A stretch of DNA of 64,000 nt from Annona cherimola. Lineage: Eukaryota; Streptophyta; Magnoliopsida; Magnoliales; Annonaceae. Below, piece by piece: positions 1 to 10,305 of the stretch. The notes under the pieces are model-generated. The model ran no database searches. It was not told the DNA's origin and saw nothing but the letters and a program-made list of their open reading frames with translations. Numbering within the stretch: the first letter of the stretch is position 1; every line of letters starts with the position of its first letter. The position numbers and the translations under genes were made by a program. Where the stretch lies: NCBI GenBank assembly GCA_030490835.1, contig CM059972.1:17709764-17773763 (forward strand), given 5' to 3'.

Positions 1-919
1 CCGTTATTTTCCAAGTCTAAGATGAAGTCGACTTGGCCTGCGACTTTGCTTCCAAGTCGCACATGGAGTCGACTTGGCCTGCGACTTGGGTTCTTCAGAA
101 ACTCAAGTCTGAGACTTGGGTCGACTTGGCTTTCAGACTTCAACTCAAGTCGATCCTGAAGTCGACTTGGGTTGCGACTTGGCTTGGTCTATTGCAGAAA
201 CGCCTTGATCTTCTTGAAATGTCTTGAATCTTGCAAATCTTTTGAAAGCTTTGAGTTCTTGCACAATATATGTTTTTTCCTTGCTTTGCTTTTGGACTTA
301 CTTGGTCATCATGACTTGAATTTTACTCCATTTGGAAGCTAGCTTGAAGATTTACTTTGAGCTTGATAGACTTGATTTGAATGTAGAACATGATTCTTAA
401 CTTTGAAATTGACTCATTTGTTTTTCATCTTGATTCCTTGGACTTGAATGATAAATCCTCTTGAATATCTTTAAAACTGTATCTTTGAAAGTTTGAACAT
501 CTCAAGTCGTGGATGGAGTCGACCTGGCCTGCGACTTCACCCAAGTCGCACCTGGAGTCGACTTCGTTTGCGACTTCGTTATGTTCGTTTCCACTTTTCA
601 GCTCTGGATACTCCAAGTCGATGCTGGAGTCGACTTCGTCTGCGACTTGACTTCTCAAGTCGCAAGTGGAGTCGACTTGACCTGCGACTTCACCTGTTGC
701 CTTTTGGGATTCATTCTCAAGTCGATATTTGAGTCGACTTTGGGATCGACTTCACCCAAGTCGAAGTCCAAGTCGACTTGGAGATCGACTTGACTTCTTT
801 GCTTTCCTTAAACATTTGTCAAACATGTTAGTACTCCTTATATACTCAAATAAGTCCTTGTTAATCATCAAAACTCAGGCTTTGGTCAATTTAAATTATT
901 TTGAACATTGTTTCCAACA
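1..919 (-). repeat. 3' LTR of the Sirevirus element (partial, cut by window edge)
   Basis: Positions 1-919 match 9174-10092 at a constant offset of 9173, with one mismatch found. The LTR ends in CAACA at 919, next to the polypurine tract. This part corresponds to U3 in element orientation. It is dense in the palindromic core GTCGAC within AAGTCGACTT-like words (about 20-190 and 500-795). Short open frames in it are by-products of this repetitive structure and are not called as genes. Confidence 0.93.
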
Positions 920-933
920 ATCTCCCCCTTTTT
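920..933 (-). other. Polypurine tract (second-strand primer site)
   Basis: Directly inside the left LTR boundary, the minus strand reads AAAAAGGGGGAGAT. This is a pure run of A and G, apart from the last base, abutting the LTR start, the expected place and composition for the plus-strand DNA primer of an LTR element in minus orientation. Confidence 0.8.
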
Positions 934-1138
934 GATGATTGACAAAACTTCATTTGAGTTGATACCTTTCAAGCATTAATCATGTTCATATGTCTTTTGA
1001 AAAACAGAGCATTTGTCTTATAGGTCAGAGCTTTTTGAATACGTTTCAAGTAAATCATGTTGAATACTTTATTAATCATTAAGAGTACTTCGTATTGTAA
1101 TCATTGATCAAATATATCATTCATTCAAACTCTATATC

Positions 1139-1216
1139 AAACATATATCAATCATAAACCAGTTATCATATCATATCAAACATATATCAATCATAAACCA
1201 GTTATCATATCATATC
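1139..1216. repeat. 39-bp tandem duplication
   Basis: Two identical 39-bp units (1139-1177 and 1178-1216) lie in the untranslated stretch between the extra ORF of the Sirevirus and its polypurine tract. They are AT-rich with no coding content. Confidence 0.85.
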
Positions 1217-1351
1217 AAACATCATTTCATATATATGAAGTTTCATTACAGAATACAATGAAGCATAAATGAAACTATCCTAGATACAAACTACCCAACC
1301 CAAAAATAAAAACACTCAAATCTAACCTATCTTCCTCCCTCTTTTTGTCAA

Positions 1352-2938
1352 TCATTCAAAAAGTACCAAAGACTTGGTAAATTGAAATTGAGAGATAGGA
1401 TATGGAATAGGTTTGATGGGACAATGATGGGCCGAGGAGTAAACAAGAGAAGCGTGATCGGGGGTTGCCTCTCTATGAACTGAACCCGACTCGTAGGGAT
1501 CGAGTTCAGGCATGGGTCTCTTTTTATGATGGCCGGAGGCAAGATGATAGCGGATATGTCGCATTTCCCGCTCGATTCTATCTTGTCGGGAATGCATATC
1601 TTCAAGCGCATTAAGGACACCGGTGACAAGACTTGTCATCCGGTTTTCTTGTTGTCCCATTTCAGCCCTCATGGCTATGATTTCATCTTTCAAATCCTTT
1701 AGGGTGACCTCCTCAGAAGAGGTTGGAGGCACCCGTTCTCTTGCAGCGGATCCTTGTGGGGAGTAGGAGCCGTGAGATTGAGGCGATGGTGGCTCTTCTG
1801 GAACAGCCGGTGCCTCGGGAGGTTGCTCCCCCTCAGCTTGTGCTTGGTCCTCTTGATGCTCTTCTTCTGAAGCGTCATGCCTTAGTTCAAGCAAATTGAT
1901 CTTCATTCTTTGTATGAGAGCTTTATTTATTGCATTTGTGGATTTGAGCACTTCGAAAGGCTCGCCTTCAATATCCACTTTGAAGAATTCAAGGATCTTT
2001 GTGATCCATGTGCCATAGGGAAGGACTCCTCGTGGGTTGTCCTTTCTATTTGCCAAGGCTTCTAGAAATAATTTGGGTATGCTTACTTTGACCCTGTTGG
2101 CCACTTTCCATAGTATCCCAGCTTCCTGTGGATTCAATTGATTTCTTCCACCGCCCTTTGGGTAGATGCAGTGGGCAATGAGAAGCCTTAGTACCCGTAG
2201 CCTAGGTGACAAATCCATGTACCGAAGGAATTTGATTCCCGGATGGTACTTGTTGCTCCGGGTGAGCTGATTATACATTTGATCCAAGGTGAGGTCTTCT
2301 GGGATAGGCTCATCCTCATATGGGACTCCAAGTATGTGTCCTAAATGACTCATTACTTCAGTTGGTCCTGCAACTATCCCGATTCCAATATCCATTTTGA
2401 CTCCTTTGACGAATGTTCCAAAGTATTCTTCATCCCAAAGATAATAAAACATCCGAGTAAGATCTGGATAGACCATTTCGTCTTCCTTTAGCAAATTAGT
2501 CCATCCTTGAAAATCCAATAGATCTTCTATGTCGGATCCATATTCTTTCAGGAAATTAAAATCTATAATCTTGGGTATGAATACCTTCCGTTCGTAGAAC
2601 TTTTTGTAGAATCGGCTATGTTGGAGCTCGGTTTTGAAGTAGGTAGTGGGCATCTTCAGAACTTGGGCTTTCCCAGCCGCAGTGCCTCTTTTGCTTGTCC
2701 CGGATTGTGTGCTCTGTGAAGCTTGGGCATGAGGTTGGCTTTCCGACCTTGTAGCTTGTTCCGATGTGTGAGTAGAAGCTTGGAACCGAACCCTTCTACC
2801 CGTAGAAGTTGAGGGTTCTTCTCGAACCCGTTTTGCAGGTGTCCTAGCTTTCCTAGGGACTTCTTCCTCAGTGTGAGATGTGGGAGGTCTAGGCACAGGC
2901 TTCTTTGATGGTTTGGAGACGGCTTTCTTCGGGGCCAT
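1352..2938 (-). CDS. Sirevirus extra ORF in env position (528 aa, plant-transposon-protein-like)
   Basis: Uninterrupted 528-residue ORF on the element's coding strand, between pol and the 3' LTR, where some Sireviruses carry an envelope-like or other additional ORF. Residues 1-100 are basic and rich in Pro, Ser and Thr and look disordered. Residues about 100-360 form a globular core with motifs such as FYERKVFIPKIIDF, FQGWTNLL and HCIYPKGG; this resembles the family usually annotated in plants as 'putative plant transposon protein'. Residues about 370-410 are Glu/Pro-rich. Residues about 425-475 look like a coiled coil (LKDEIIAMRAEM onward). I see no signal peptide and no clear membrane segment, so an envelope role is not supported by the sequence. 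The start is the first Met of the frame. The function is unknown; expression would need a subgenomic or spliced RNA. Confidence 0.8.
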   Translation of the reverse strand: MAPKKAVSKPSKKPVPRPPTSHTEEEVPRKARTPAKRVREEPSTSTGRRVRFQASTHTSEQATRSESQPHAQASQSTQSGTSKRGTAAGKAQVLKMPTTYFKTELQHSRFYKKFYERKVFIPKIIDFNFLKEYGSDIEDLLDFQGWTNLLKEDEMVYPDLTRMFYYLWDEEYFGTFVKGVKMDIGIGIVAGPTEVMSHLGHILGVPYEDEPIPEDLTLDQMYNQLTRSNKYHPGIKFLRYMDLSPRLRVLRLLIAHCIYPKGGGRNQLNPQEAGILWKVANRVKVSIPKLFLEALANRKDNPRGVLPYGTWITKILEFFKVDIEGEPFEVLKSTNAINKALIQRMKINLLELRHDASEEEHQEDQAQAEGEQPPEAPAVPEEPPSPQSHGSYSPQGSAARERVPPTSSEEVTLKDLKDEIIAMRAEMGQQENRMTSLVTGVLNALEDMHSRQDRIEREMRHIRYHLASGHHKKRPMPELDPYESGSVHREATPDHASLVYSSAHHCPIKPIPYPISQFQFTKSLVLFE

Positions 2939-3237
2939 TGAGATAGGAGTTTTGAAATAGGAAAATGAAGACTAGAAAGAACTTGAGAGATTTTTGAGAG
3001 TGGGAGGAGAAATGAGAGAGTAGTTGAGGGAGAGAGATAGAACTGAGATGGAGGAAACAGATTGAGAGAGTTGGGAGAAGATATCAAGGAGAGAGGCAGT
3101 GAGAGAGTAGGAGTCGCCGGAGAGGGAGAGGATTCCCGGAAAGAAAAAAGGAAATCGCCGGAGGAAAGAAAAACAGAGAGGCCGGAAAAAAAATGAGGAA
3201 GAAAGAAGAGAGGAGGGAAGAAAAAGACTCGGAAGTC

Positions 3238-3405
3238 GGACGGTCGCGCGCGCGGAGTCGACTTGCCCTAGGCGAAGTCGACTTCGGTCCTTCTGGAGTC
3301 GACTTCGCCTGGGGGCGGAGTCGACTTCGACCCTAGCGGAGTCGACTTCGCTTCTGAAGCGGAGTCGACCTGGCGTCCCTGGAGTCGACTTGACTCATCG
3401 ACTTG
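3238..3405. repeat. Cluster of GAGTCGACTT repeats between pol and the extra ORF
   Basis: The spacer between the pol stop and the start of the extra ORF holds about seven irregular copies of GGAGTCGACTT or close variants, each with a GTCGAC palindrome and spaced about 20-30 bp. The same word is repeated in the LTRs of this element. The rest of the spacer (2939-3237) is purine-rich on the plus strand (pyrimidine-rich on the coding strand) and non-coding. Confidence 0.8.
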
Positions 3406-3440
3406 ACATTTTCCAATTTAATTTTCTTATGTATTTTTCC

Positions 3441-6400
3441 TTAGTTAAGCTCTATCATCCCCATATCATTCCTAATCTTACAAAATGAATCTTTGGCTAG
3501 AGGTTTGGTAAAGATATCAGCAATTTGGTCTTCTGTTTTCACATATTCTAAGCACACATCATGATTTTCAACATGTTCTCTAATAAAATGATGTCTCACA
3601 TCAATATGTTTGGTTCTAGAATGTAATACAGGATTTTTAGTCAAACAAATTGCACTTGTATTATCACATCTAATAGGAATATCAATATAATCAATACCAT
3701 AATCCTTTAATTGCTGTTTCATCCAAAGTAATTGGGCACAACAACTACCGGCGGCTATGTATTCGGCTTCCGCAGTAGATAGTGCAACACTTGTTTGTTT
3801 TCTTGAATGCCATGAAACTAGCATATGTCCAAGAAATTGACAAGTTCCACTGGTACTTTTTCTATCTACTTTATATCCGGCAAAGTCTGCATCCGAATAG
3901 CCGATTAGATCAAAGGTTGACCCCTTTGGATACCATAGTCCAAGGTTTGTAGTTTTTATCAAATATTTAAAAATTCTTTTTACAGCAAGTAGATGTGATT
4001 CTTTGGGACATGCTTGAAATCTAGAGCACATACAAACACTAAATAAGATATCGGGTCTAGAAGCAGTTAAATAAAGCAAAGATCCTATCATGCTTCTATA
4101 AAGCTTTTGATCGATACTTTTACCGTTTTCATCCGTGTCGATTTTGATTGTTGAGCTCATTGGAGTGTTTGCTCCTTTGCTATTCTGCATTCCAAATTTC
4201 TTGAGCATCTCTTTGACATACTTGGACTGGTTCAGAAATATTCCTTCACTTTGTTGCTTGATTTGTAGTCCAAGGAAGAAATTTAATTCTCCCATCATGC
4301 TCATTTCGAACTCGCTCTGCATTATCTTAGAAAATTCTTGACAAAGATTTTCATCAGTAGCACCGAATATTATGTCATCCACATAAATCTGTACAATCAA
4401 AATATTTTTATTTTTGTACTTGATGAATAAGGTAGTGTCTACTTTCCCTCTTTGAAACTCATGATCAATCAAGAATCTATTTAATCTTTCATACCAAGCT
4501 CTTGGTGCTTGTTTTAGTCCATATAATGCTTTGGTTAATTTATAAACAAACTTTGATTGATTCTTTTCTTCAAAACCAGGGGGTTGTTCAACATATACTT
4601 CTTCATTCAAATAACCATTTAAAAATGCGCTTTTTACATCCATTTGTAACAATTTGAAGTTCATATGAGAAGCAAATGCTAGTAGGATGCGTATGGCTTC
4701 TAATCTAGCCACGGGTGCATATGATTCTTCAAAATCAATTCCTTCTTCTTGGGAATACCCTTTGGCTACTAATCTTGCCTTGTTTCTAATTACAAGACCG
4801 CTTTCGTCTAATTTGTTTCTAAATACCCATTTTGTACCAATGACTGCATGATTGTTTGGTCTAGGAACTAAATGCCATACATTGTTTCTTTCGAATTGAT
4901 TTAGCTCTTCTTGCATTGAAATAACCCAATTTTCATCATTAAGAGCTTGTTCAATGGTATTTGGTTCAATTTTCGATACAAACGCATATTGGCCATAAAC
5001 GTTTTGTTTTGATCTTCTAGTTTTTACTCCTTCATATATGTTTCCAATAACTTGTTCAATTGGATGGGCATTTTTGAACTTTAAATCAGTTGGAGGTTTG
5101 TAAGAGTCATTACCTTCACTTACCTCTTCCTCCTCTGGATTTTCTGGCTTGAGCTCGAGTTCCTTTGGTTGTTCTTTGCTTTTTGTCTCATCTGCATCAC
5201 TTAGTTCATCCTCCTTTCTCGGACTTTGGTTAATTTCATCAAATACAACATGTATGGATTCTTCTACAACTTGGTTTCGTTTGTTGAATACTCTATATGC
5301 TTTGCTATTTGATGAATAACCAAGGAATATAGCCTCATCGCTTTTGGCATCTAATTTGCCCAAATTGGTTTTTCCATTGTTTAAAACATAGCATGTACAT
5401 CCAAAAGCATGAAAATATGAGATATTTGGTTTCCTTCCTTTCCATAGTTCATATGGGGTCTTTTTCAAGATTGCTCGAATGGTAACTCGGTTCAAAACAT
5501 GACAAGCTGTACTCACAGCTTCACCCCAAAATTTCTTGGATAGATTGCTCTCATTTAGCATAGTTCTAGCCATCTCTTGTATAGTTCTATTTTTCCTTTC
5601 AACTACTCCATTTTGTTGTGGAGTTCTTGGTGCAGAAAATGTGTGGTGAATTCCTTTCTCATTACAAAGTTCCATGAATCGTTTGTTTTCGAATTCGCCA
5701 CCATGATCACTTCTTATGGTCACAATAGTACTTTGTTTTTCATTTTGCACCAAATTCACAAAAGTTGCAAACATAGAGAAGGCTTCATCTTTACTAGCTA
5801 AGAGAATTATCCATGTGAATCTTGAAAAATCATCAACTATGACAAATACATATTTCTTTCCACCAATGGTTAGAATGTCGGATGGCCCGTATAGATCCAT
5901 GTGTAGCAATTCAAGTGGCTTATTGGTGGAAATTTCCTTTTTGGTAGAGAAAGGCATCTTGGGTTGTTTTGATAATTGACATGCCTTGCAAATCTTGTCT
6001 TTGTCATATTTCAATCTTGGTAATCCTTCTACCAAACTCTTTTTCCATAGGGTTTTTATGTTTCCCATGTTTATATGTCCAAGCCTTTTATGCCAAACCC
6101 ATGGATCATTATCAATGGCCATTAGACATTGACCATTCAATTCATCAAGTGAAACCAAATATACATTTCCATGTCTTTTACCACTAAACATGATATGCTC
6201 TCCATCAAATACATTACATATAGATGATTCAAACACAACTTTGTATCCTTTATCACATAATTGGCTAATGCTCATTAAATTGTGTTTGAGTCCTTCAACA
6301 AACAAAACATCTTCCATGCATGCATTTGAAATACTATGTATATTTCCTTTACCTTTAATTTTACCTTTTTCATTATTGCCAAAGGCAACTATTCCATCAT

Positions 6401-6545
6401 TGCAAGGCTTAAGTTTGTGAAACAAACTTCTTTCACCGGTCATATGCCTTGAACATCCGCTATCCATGAACCATTCATTGTTTGCCTTTGCCTTAAAACA
6501 TGTCTGAAAAATAAGGAAATAAATCTTATCTTTTTGGTACCCATT
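3441..6545 (-). CDS. pol: Sirevirus pol: protease, integrase, reverse transcriptase, RNase H
   Basis: Open frame without breaks. Its first Met is at 6467, already inside the protease, so the frame is taken from the preceding stop at 6546. Numbered from that Met: aspartic protease DSGCSRHMT at 2-10 (preceded by NEWFM); zinc-binding pre-integrase region about 124-163 (WHKRLGH ... CKAC); integrase core with D191, D254 and E290 (the last two 35 residues apart); reverse transcriptase about 528-770 with YVDD at 695-698; RNase H about 845-965 with D859, E900 and D935. All expected catalytic residues are present. The frame is +1 relative to gag and overlaps its end by 20 nt (6526-6545), so Gag-Pol needs a +1 shift or splicing; a T-rich stretch ending in CAG just downstream of the gag stop resembles a 3' splice site. 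The product would copy the RNA genome and integrate the cDNA. Confidence 0.93.
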   Translation of the reverse strand, partial: NGYQKDKIYFLIFQTCFKAKANNEWFMDSGCSRHMTGERSLFHKLKPCNDGIVAFGNNEKGKIKGKGNIHSISNACMEDVLFVEGLKHNLMSISQLCDKGYKVVFESSICNVFDGEHIMFSGKRHGNVYLVSLDELNGQCLMAIDNDPWVWHKRLGHINMGNIKTLWKKSLVEGLPRLKYDKDKICKACQLSKQPKMPFSTKKEISTNKPLELLHMDLYGPSDILTIGGKKYVFVIVDDFSRFTWIILLASKDEAFSMFATFVNLVQNEKQSTIVTIRSDHGGEFENKRFMELCNEKGIHHTFSAPRTPQQNGVVERKNRTIQEMARTMLNESNLSKKFWGEAVSTACHVLNRVTIRAILKKTPYELWKGRKPNISYFHAFGCTCYVLNNGKTNLGKLDAKSDEAIFLGYSSNSKAYRVFNKRNQVVEESIHVVFDEINQSPRKEDELSDADETKSKEQPKELELKPENPEEEEVSEGNDSYKPPTDLKFKNAHPIEQVIGNIYEGVKTRRSKQNVYGQYAFVSKIEPNTIEQALNDENWVISMQEELNQFERNNVWHLVPRPNNHAVIGTKWVFRNKLDESGLVIRNKARLVAKGYSQEEGIDFEESYAPVARLEAIRILLAFASHMNFKLLQMDVKSAFLNGYLNEEVYVEQPPGFEEKNQSKFVYKLTKALYGLKQAPRAWYERLNRFLIDHEFQRGKVDTTLFIKYKNKNILIVQIYVDDIIFGATDENLCQEFSKIMQSEFEMSMMGELNFFLGLQIKQQSEGIFLNQSKYVKEMLKKFGMQNSKGANTPMSSTIKIDTDENGKSIDQKLYRSMIGSLLYLTASRPDILFSVCMCSRFQACPKESHLLAVKRIFKYLIKTTNLGLWYPKGSTFDLIGYSDADFAGYKVDRKSTSGTCQFLGHMLVSWHSRKQTSVALSTAEAEYIAAGSCCAQLLWMKQQLKDYGIDYIDIPIRCDNTSAICLTKNPVLHSRTKHIDVRHHFIREHVENHDVCLEYVKTEDQIADIFTKPLAKDSFCKIRNDMGMIELN

Positions 6546-8307
6546 TTATGGGTCCATTTGGGTTAGTAATAGAATCTAATCTAAGTTGATCTAACTTTGA
6601 AAGCCCAAATCTTGTGTTTCTTGGAACCCAAACTAATTTAGCACCATGGTCATATAGTTTCTTAAAATTACATTTGTAAGTTTTATGACCCATCTTATTG
6701 CAGAAATTACAAGCCAAAGGTAATCTTGGAGTAGGTCTCCAAGCATACAAAGGTTCAATCATTGGTCTTCTAGTCCACTTAAAATTTTTCTTTTGTGGCT
6801 TGTATATAGATGCAGATTTAGTTTGATATTTCTCAAGTAATTTCACATTTGATTTGCTACTTTCTCCTTGCTCAAATGTATGATACCCAAGACCTTTTTT
6901 ATGTGTTTGGGAGGTCATATTCAAAAACATTTTGACGCTTTCTCCTGGATTAGAGAACTTGGCTAATGATTCATTTAATGATTTGTTCTCCTTTTTTAGC
7001 AAATCATTTTCTTCTGCAAGTTTACCATTTATAATTATTACTGCATCACATTGTTTTTTCTTAATTGTAAACTTGCTTCCTAGTTTCTTCATTTCTTCAT
7101 ATAAAGAATCATATGCCATTTGTAGCTCATCTAATTCAGCACATTTGAGGCATTCATGAGAGGAAGAATAACTTGAATTAGGAAGAGAGAATTTGGAACT
7201 TACCTCTTCATTGCTTGTGCATTTTGTTGAGGTAGTTTGTTCTCCTTGCTCGATTTGTGCCATACAGCAAATTCTCGCACATTCTTCCGCTTCGATTTCG
7301 TCGGTTGAGGAGCTACTCGTTGTAGATTCCTCGTCATTCACGTACATGCATCTTCCTTTATATTTCTGAAATCTTCTATTGTCCCCTCGATCCTTTCTTT
7401 GTTCTTTTGCCTTAATTTCTTCGGGAGTTGGACATTGGGCTTGCATATGTCCTGAACCGCCGCATCGGTAGCACTTGGTTGATTCTTTCTTCTTCTGTCG
7501 GGGAGTTCTTTCTTTGAAGCTTCTGAAATTTTTGTCTTTCCTCACAAATTTTCTGAATCGTTTTGTGAGTAGAGCAATCTCGTCGTCATTTTGAGAAGAA
7601 GATGTGTCATCAGTGTCTTGTGCGGCTTTTAAGGCAATTGCTCTTTTGCCCCTGTGTTGATCTTCATTCCTTTTCTTAATTAGCTCATGTGACATAAGTG
7701 AGCTAATTAAGTCTTCAAGCTTCAGCGTGTTGAGGTCTTTGGCTTCTTCAATTGCAGTGATCTTTGGAGTCCATGATTCGGGTAGAGCTCTTAAAATCTT
7801 CATGACCTGCTCAGATTCAGATATTGCTTTTCCAAGACCTTTTAAAGCATTAGTAATCTTAGAGAATCTAGCAAACATTTCAGAAATATTTTCTGTTTCT
7901 AACATTCTAAAGTTCTCTAGTTCTCCAATCAAAATATTCCTTCTCGTCCCTTGGACTTGAGAAGTTCCTTCATAGATAGAGGTTAGCGTATCCCATATTT
8001 CTTTGGCGGTCAAGCAAGAGGATACTCTATCATATTCAGAAGCATTAAGAGCACAAAATAAAGAGTTCATAGCTTTGGCGTTGCTCTTAACAGTTCTTAC
8101 TTCCTCATCGGTCCATTTGGAAGCTCTTTCATCGGTAGGCAAGGTTACACCATCTTGGATAGCAATCCAAGAGTCCATGTCGGTAGCCATGATGAGTTGC
8201 TTCATACGAAGCTTCCAATATCCAAAATTGTTCCCATCAAACAACGGTGGCCTTGTAAAGGATTGGCCTTCAGCAAATGCGGGAACGGAAGTAGATTGGG
8301 ATGCCAT
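6526..8307 (-). CDS. gag: Sirevirus Gag (593 aa)
   Basis: Complete ORF from the first Met after the primer-binding site. Residues about 18-40 ([17 protein letters not shown]) are the N-terminal copia Gag motif, and residues about 60-215 match the UBN2-type capsid region. There are two CCHC zinc knuckles, [14 protein letters not shown] at 279-292 and [14 protein letters not shown] at 533-546, separated by a long linker with a heptad-like stretch near 390-455. Two knuckles and a length near 600 residues fit Sireviruses, whose Gag is larger than in most copia elements. The protein would form the virus-like particle and bind the element RNA. It ends ...WVPKR followed by TAA. No internal stop or frameshift is visible. 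Confidence 0.92.
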   Translation of the reverse strand: MASQSTSVPAFAEGQSFTRPPLFDGNNFGYWKLRMKQLIMATDMDSWIAIQDGVTLPTDERASKWTDEEVRTVKSNAKAMNSLFCALNASEYDRVSSCLTAKEIWDTLTSIYEGTSQVQGTRRNILIGELENFRMLETENISEMFARFSKITNALKGLGKAISESEQVMKILRALPESWTPKITAIEEAKDLNTLKLEDLISSLMSHELIKKRNEDQHRGKRAIALKAAQDTDDTSSSQNDDEIALLTKRFRKFVRKDKNFRSFKERTPRQKKKESTKCYRCGGSGHMQAQCPTPEEIKAKEQRKDRGDNRRFQKYKGRCMYVNDEESTTSSSSTDEIEAEECARICCMAQIEQGEQTTSTKCTSNEEVSSKFSLPNSSYSSSHECLKCAELDELQMAYDSLYEEMKKLGSKFTIKKKQCDAVIIINGKLAEENDLLKKENKSLNESLAKFSNPGESVKMFLNMTSQTHKKGLGYHTFEQGESSKSNVKLLEKYQTKSASIYKPQKKNFKWTRRPMIEPLYAWRPTPRLPLACNFCNKMGHKTYKCNFKKLYDHGAKLVWVPRNTRFGLSKLDQLRLDSITNPNGPIKWVPKR

Positions 8308-8341
8308 TTCAATAAGATCTCTTTGATAAACTCAAAGACCT

Positions 8342-8353
8342 GCTCTGATACCA
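8342..8353 (-). other. Primer-binding site for initiator tRNA-Met
   Basis: The minus strand reads TGGTATCAGAGC, two bases inside the right LTR boundary. It is complementary to the 3' end of plant initiator tRNA-Met and is the standard primer site for minus-strand DNA synthesis in copia elements. It fixes the orientation of the element. Confidence 0.95.
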
Positions 8354-8612
8354 CTTGTTGGTCCCGAGTTGATGGCTAAACCCAAGAGGGGAGGGGTGAA
8401 TTGGGTTCTTTAAAATTTCTTTGATAATCTCAAAGATCTTAACCCCTTGAAAAAGTTAATCCCCTTTTTAAGCGAATGGAGAGCAGTAAAAATAAGTAGA
8501 ACACAAGATTTATAGTGGTTCGGGCAAACCTTCCCTACTCCACTCTTCCAAGCTCACACTCCGTTGTGACTTGGGTTCCACTATGTATTCCACGAATACA
8601 CTTAGAGTCACC

Positions 8613-8760
8613 GCTCTCTTCTAGATTCAAAGCTCTAGGGGGCATACACAACTTAGAGCCACTTGCTCTCTTCTAGATTCAAAGCTCTAGGGGGCATATA
8701 CAACTAGAGCCACTTGCTCTCTTCTAGATTCAAAGCTCTAGGGGGCATATACAACTACTT
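8613..8760. repeat. Triplicated 51-52 bp unit in the R/U5 part of the LTR
   Basis: Three near-identical units start at 8613, 8665 and 8716. Each contains TTCTAGATTCAAAGCTCTAG, with an inverted TCTAGA / CTCTAG element that could fold in the RNA leader. Confidence 0.85.
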
Positions 8761-9094
8761 GCACAAGTAGGTGATGAGTCTCACTCCAATCACACCCTAC
8801 TTTGCATACACTTGATCTTAGCTACCCAAGCTAAATCAAGGTTTATACAACCAAATAAAGAAATGAATAAAAACTACACTTTACAGATTTGTGTAGGCAG
8901 TTTTGAGCTCGAGGAAGAAATCAAAAGTAGCTTGTATGATGATTGTTGAAGCAACTTGCAGTTTGAAGCTCTTTCTTCCTTTGAAACACTCAAGTATGAA
9001 GAAAAGGTATTTGAAAATCTTTCTTGCACTTCTTTTCTCTCTTTGATCTTTAGAGTAGTGTCTCTTGTTTTTTCTCACGTTCATTTGAATGTCC

Positions 9095-9101
9095 TTTTAT
9101 A
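9095..9101 (-). promoter_or_regulatory. TATA box of the Sirevirus LTR
   Basis: The minus strand reads CTATAAAAGG here, a strong plant TATA element in the middle of the LTR. Transcription would start about 30 bp downstream (about 9065) and run leftward through the primer site into gag. Confidence 0.75.
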
Positions 9102-10092
9102 GATAGAGGAAAATATGAACGTTGTAGAAGTGGTTGGCGTGCAATAAATGAACTCCAACGTTCAAAAATTTGACCGTTATTTTCCAAGTCTAAGATGAAG
9201 TCGACTTGGCCTGCGACTTTGCTTCCAAGTCGCACATGGAGTCGACTTGGCCTGCGACTTGGGTTCTTCAGAAACTCAAGTCTGAGACTTGGGTCGACTT
9301 GGCTTTCAGACTTCAACTCAAGTCGATCCTGAAGTCGACTTGGGTTGCGACTTGGCTTGGTCTATTGCAGAAACGCCTTGATCTTCTTGAAATGTCTTGA
9401 ATCTTGCAAATCTTTTGAAAGCTTTGAGTTCTTGCACAATATATGTTTTTTCCTTGCTTTGCTTTTGGACTTACTTGGTCATCATGACTTGAATTTTACT
9501 CCATTTGGAAGCTAGCTTGAAGATTTACTTTGAGCTTGATAGACTTGATTTGAATGTAGAACATGATTCTTAACTTTGAAATTGACTCATTTGTTTTTCA
9601 TCTTGATTCCTTGGACTTGAATGATAAATCCTCTTGAATATCTTTAAAACTGTATCTTTGAAAGTTTGAACATCTCAAGTCGTGGATGGAGTCGACCTGG
9701 CCTGCGACTTCACCCAAGTCGCACCTGGAGTCGACTTCGTTTGCGACTTCGTTATGTTCGTTTCCACTTTTCAGCTCTGGATACTCCAAGTCGATGCTGG
9801 AGTCGACTTCGTCTGCGACTTGACTTCTCAAGTCGCAAGTGGAGTCGACTTGACCTGCGACTTCACCTGTTGCCTTTTGGGATTCATTCTCAAGTCGATA
9901 TTTGAGTCGACTTTGGGATCGACTTCACCCAAGTCGAAGTCCAAGTCGACTTGGAGATCGACTTGACTTCTTTGCTTTCCTTAAACATTTGTCAAACATG
10001 TTAGTACTCCTTATATACTCAAATAAGTCCTTGTTAATCATCAAAACTCAGGCTTTGGTTAATTTAAATTATTTTGAACATTGTTTCCAACA

Positions 10093-10305
10093 ATGATATG
10101 ATGTTATTATGAGTACCATGCGTAAAGTTGATAACAAGTGTTTGTTATGTGATGAAAAAAAAAATGAATGAAATGAAAAAAAAATTGGACGAGATTCAAT
10201 TTAAAAATCCCACCGTGTGATCAGGGCAACAATCCTGAGTCACGTTTACCAATCGATAAAGATCCTGGAGTAAGGCTTCTAGGCACCCTGGTTCGGGGCG
10301 CCACA
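10093..10305 (+). repeat. Tail of an older gypsy-like LTR, interrupted by the Sirevirus
   Basis: This stretch matches the last ~210 bp of the solo LTR at 23970-28114, with scattered differences. Shared words include GTGTGATCAGGGCAACAATC and AAGGCTTCTAGGCACCCTGG, and both end in GGGGCGCCACA. The left side of this LTR is missing because the Sirevirus begins at 10092; the remainder should lie left of the window. Confidence 0.85.

Larger units (their letters stand above)
1..10092 (-). mobile_element. Sirevirus-type Ty1/copia LTR retrotransposon, nearly complete, very young
   Basis: The element reads right to left: LTR (8356-10092), tRNA-Met primer site, gag, pol, an extra ORF, polypurine tract, and a second LTR that runs off the left edge of the window. 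The right LTR is 1737 bp, so about 818 bp of the left LTR lie outside. The order integrase, reverse transcriptase, RNase H defines copia. The long LTRs, the extra ORF between pol and the 3' LTR, and the two zinc knuckles in gag point to the Sirevirus (SIRE/Maximus) lineage. The LTR ends are TGTTGG...CAACA. Over the 919 bp present in both LTRs I found one difference (C at 887, T at 10060). The right-hand target duplication would be the 5 bases after 10092 (ATGAT); its partner is outside the window. Confidence 0.93.
8356..10092 (-). repeat. 5' LTR of the Sirevirus element (1737 bp, complete)
   Basis: The LTR starts with TGTTGGTCCCGAG two bases after the primer site and ends with CAACA at 10092. 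In element orientation U3 is on the right (repeat-rich, about 9100-10092), the TATA box is near 9098, and R/U5 runs down to 8356. It carries a triplicated 51-52 bp unit near the primer-site end. Its first 818 bp have no partner inside the window. Confidence 0.94.

Noticed and set aside
425..793. Several overlapping ORFs on both strands of the LTRs (also 9598-9966)
   Set aside because: They are generated by GTCGACTT-type repeats, are identical in both LTRs, overlap in different frames and share no known motif.
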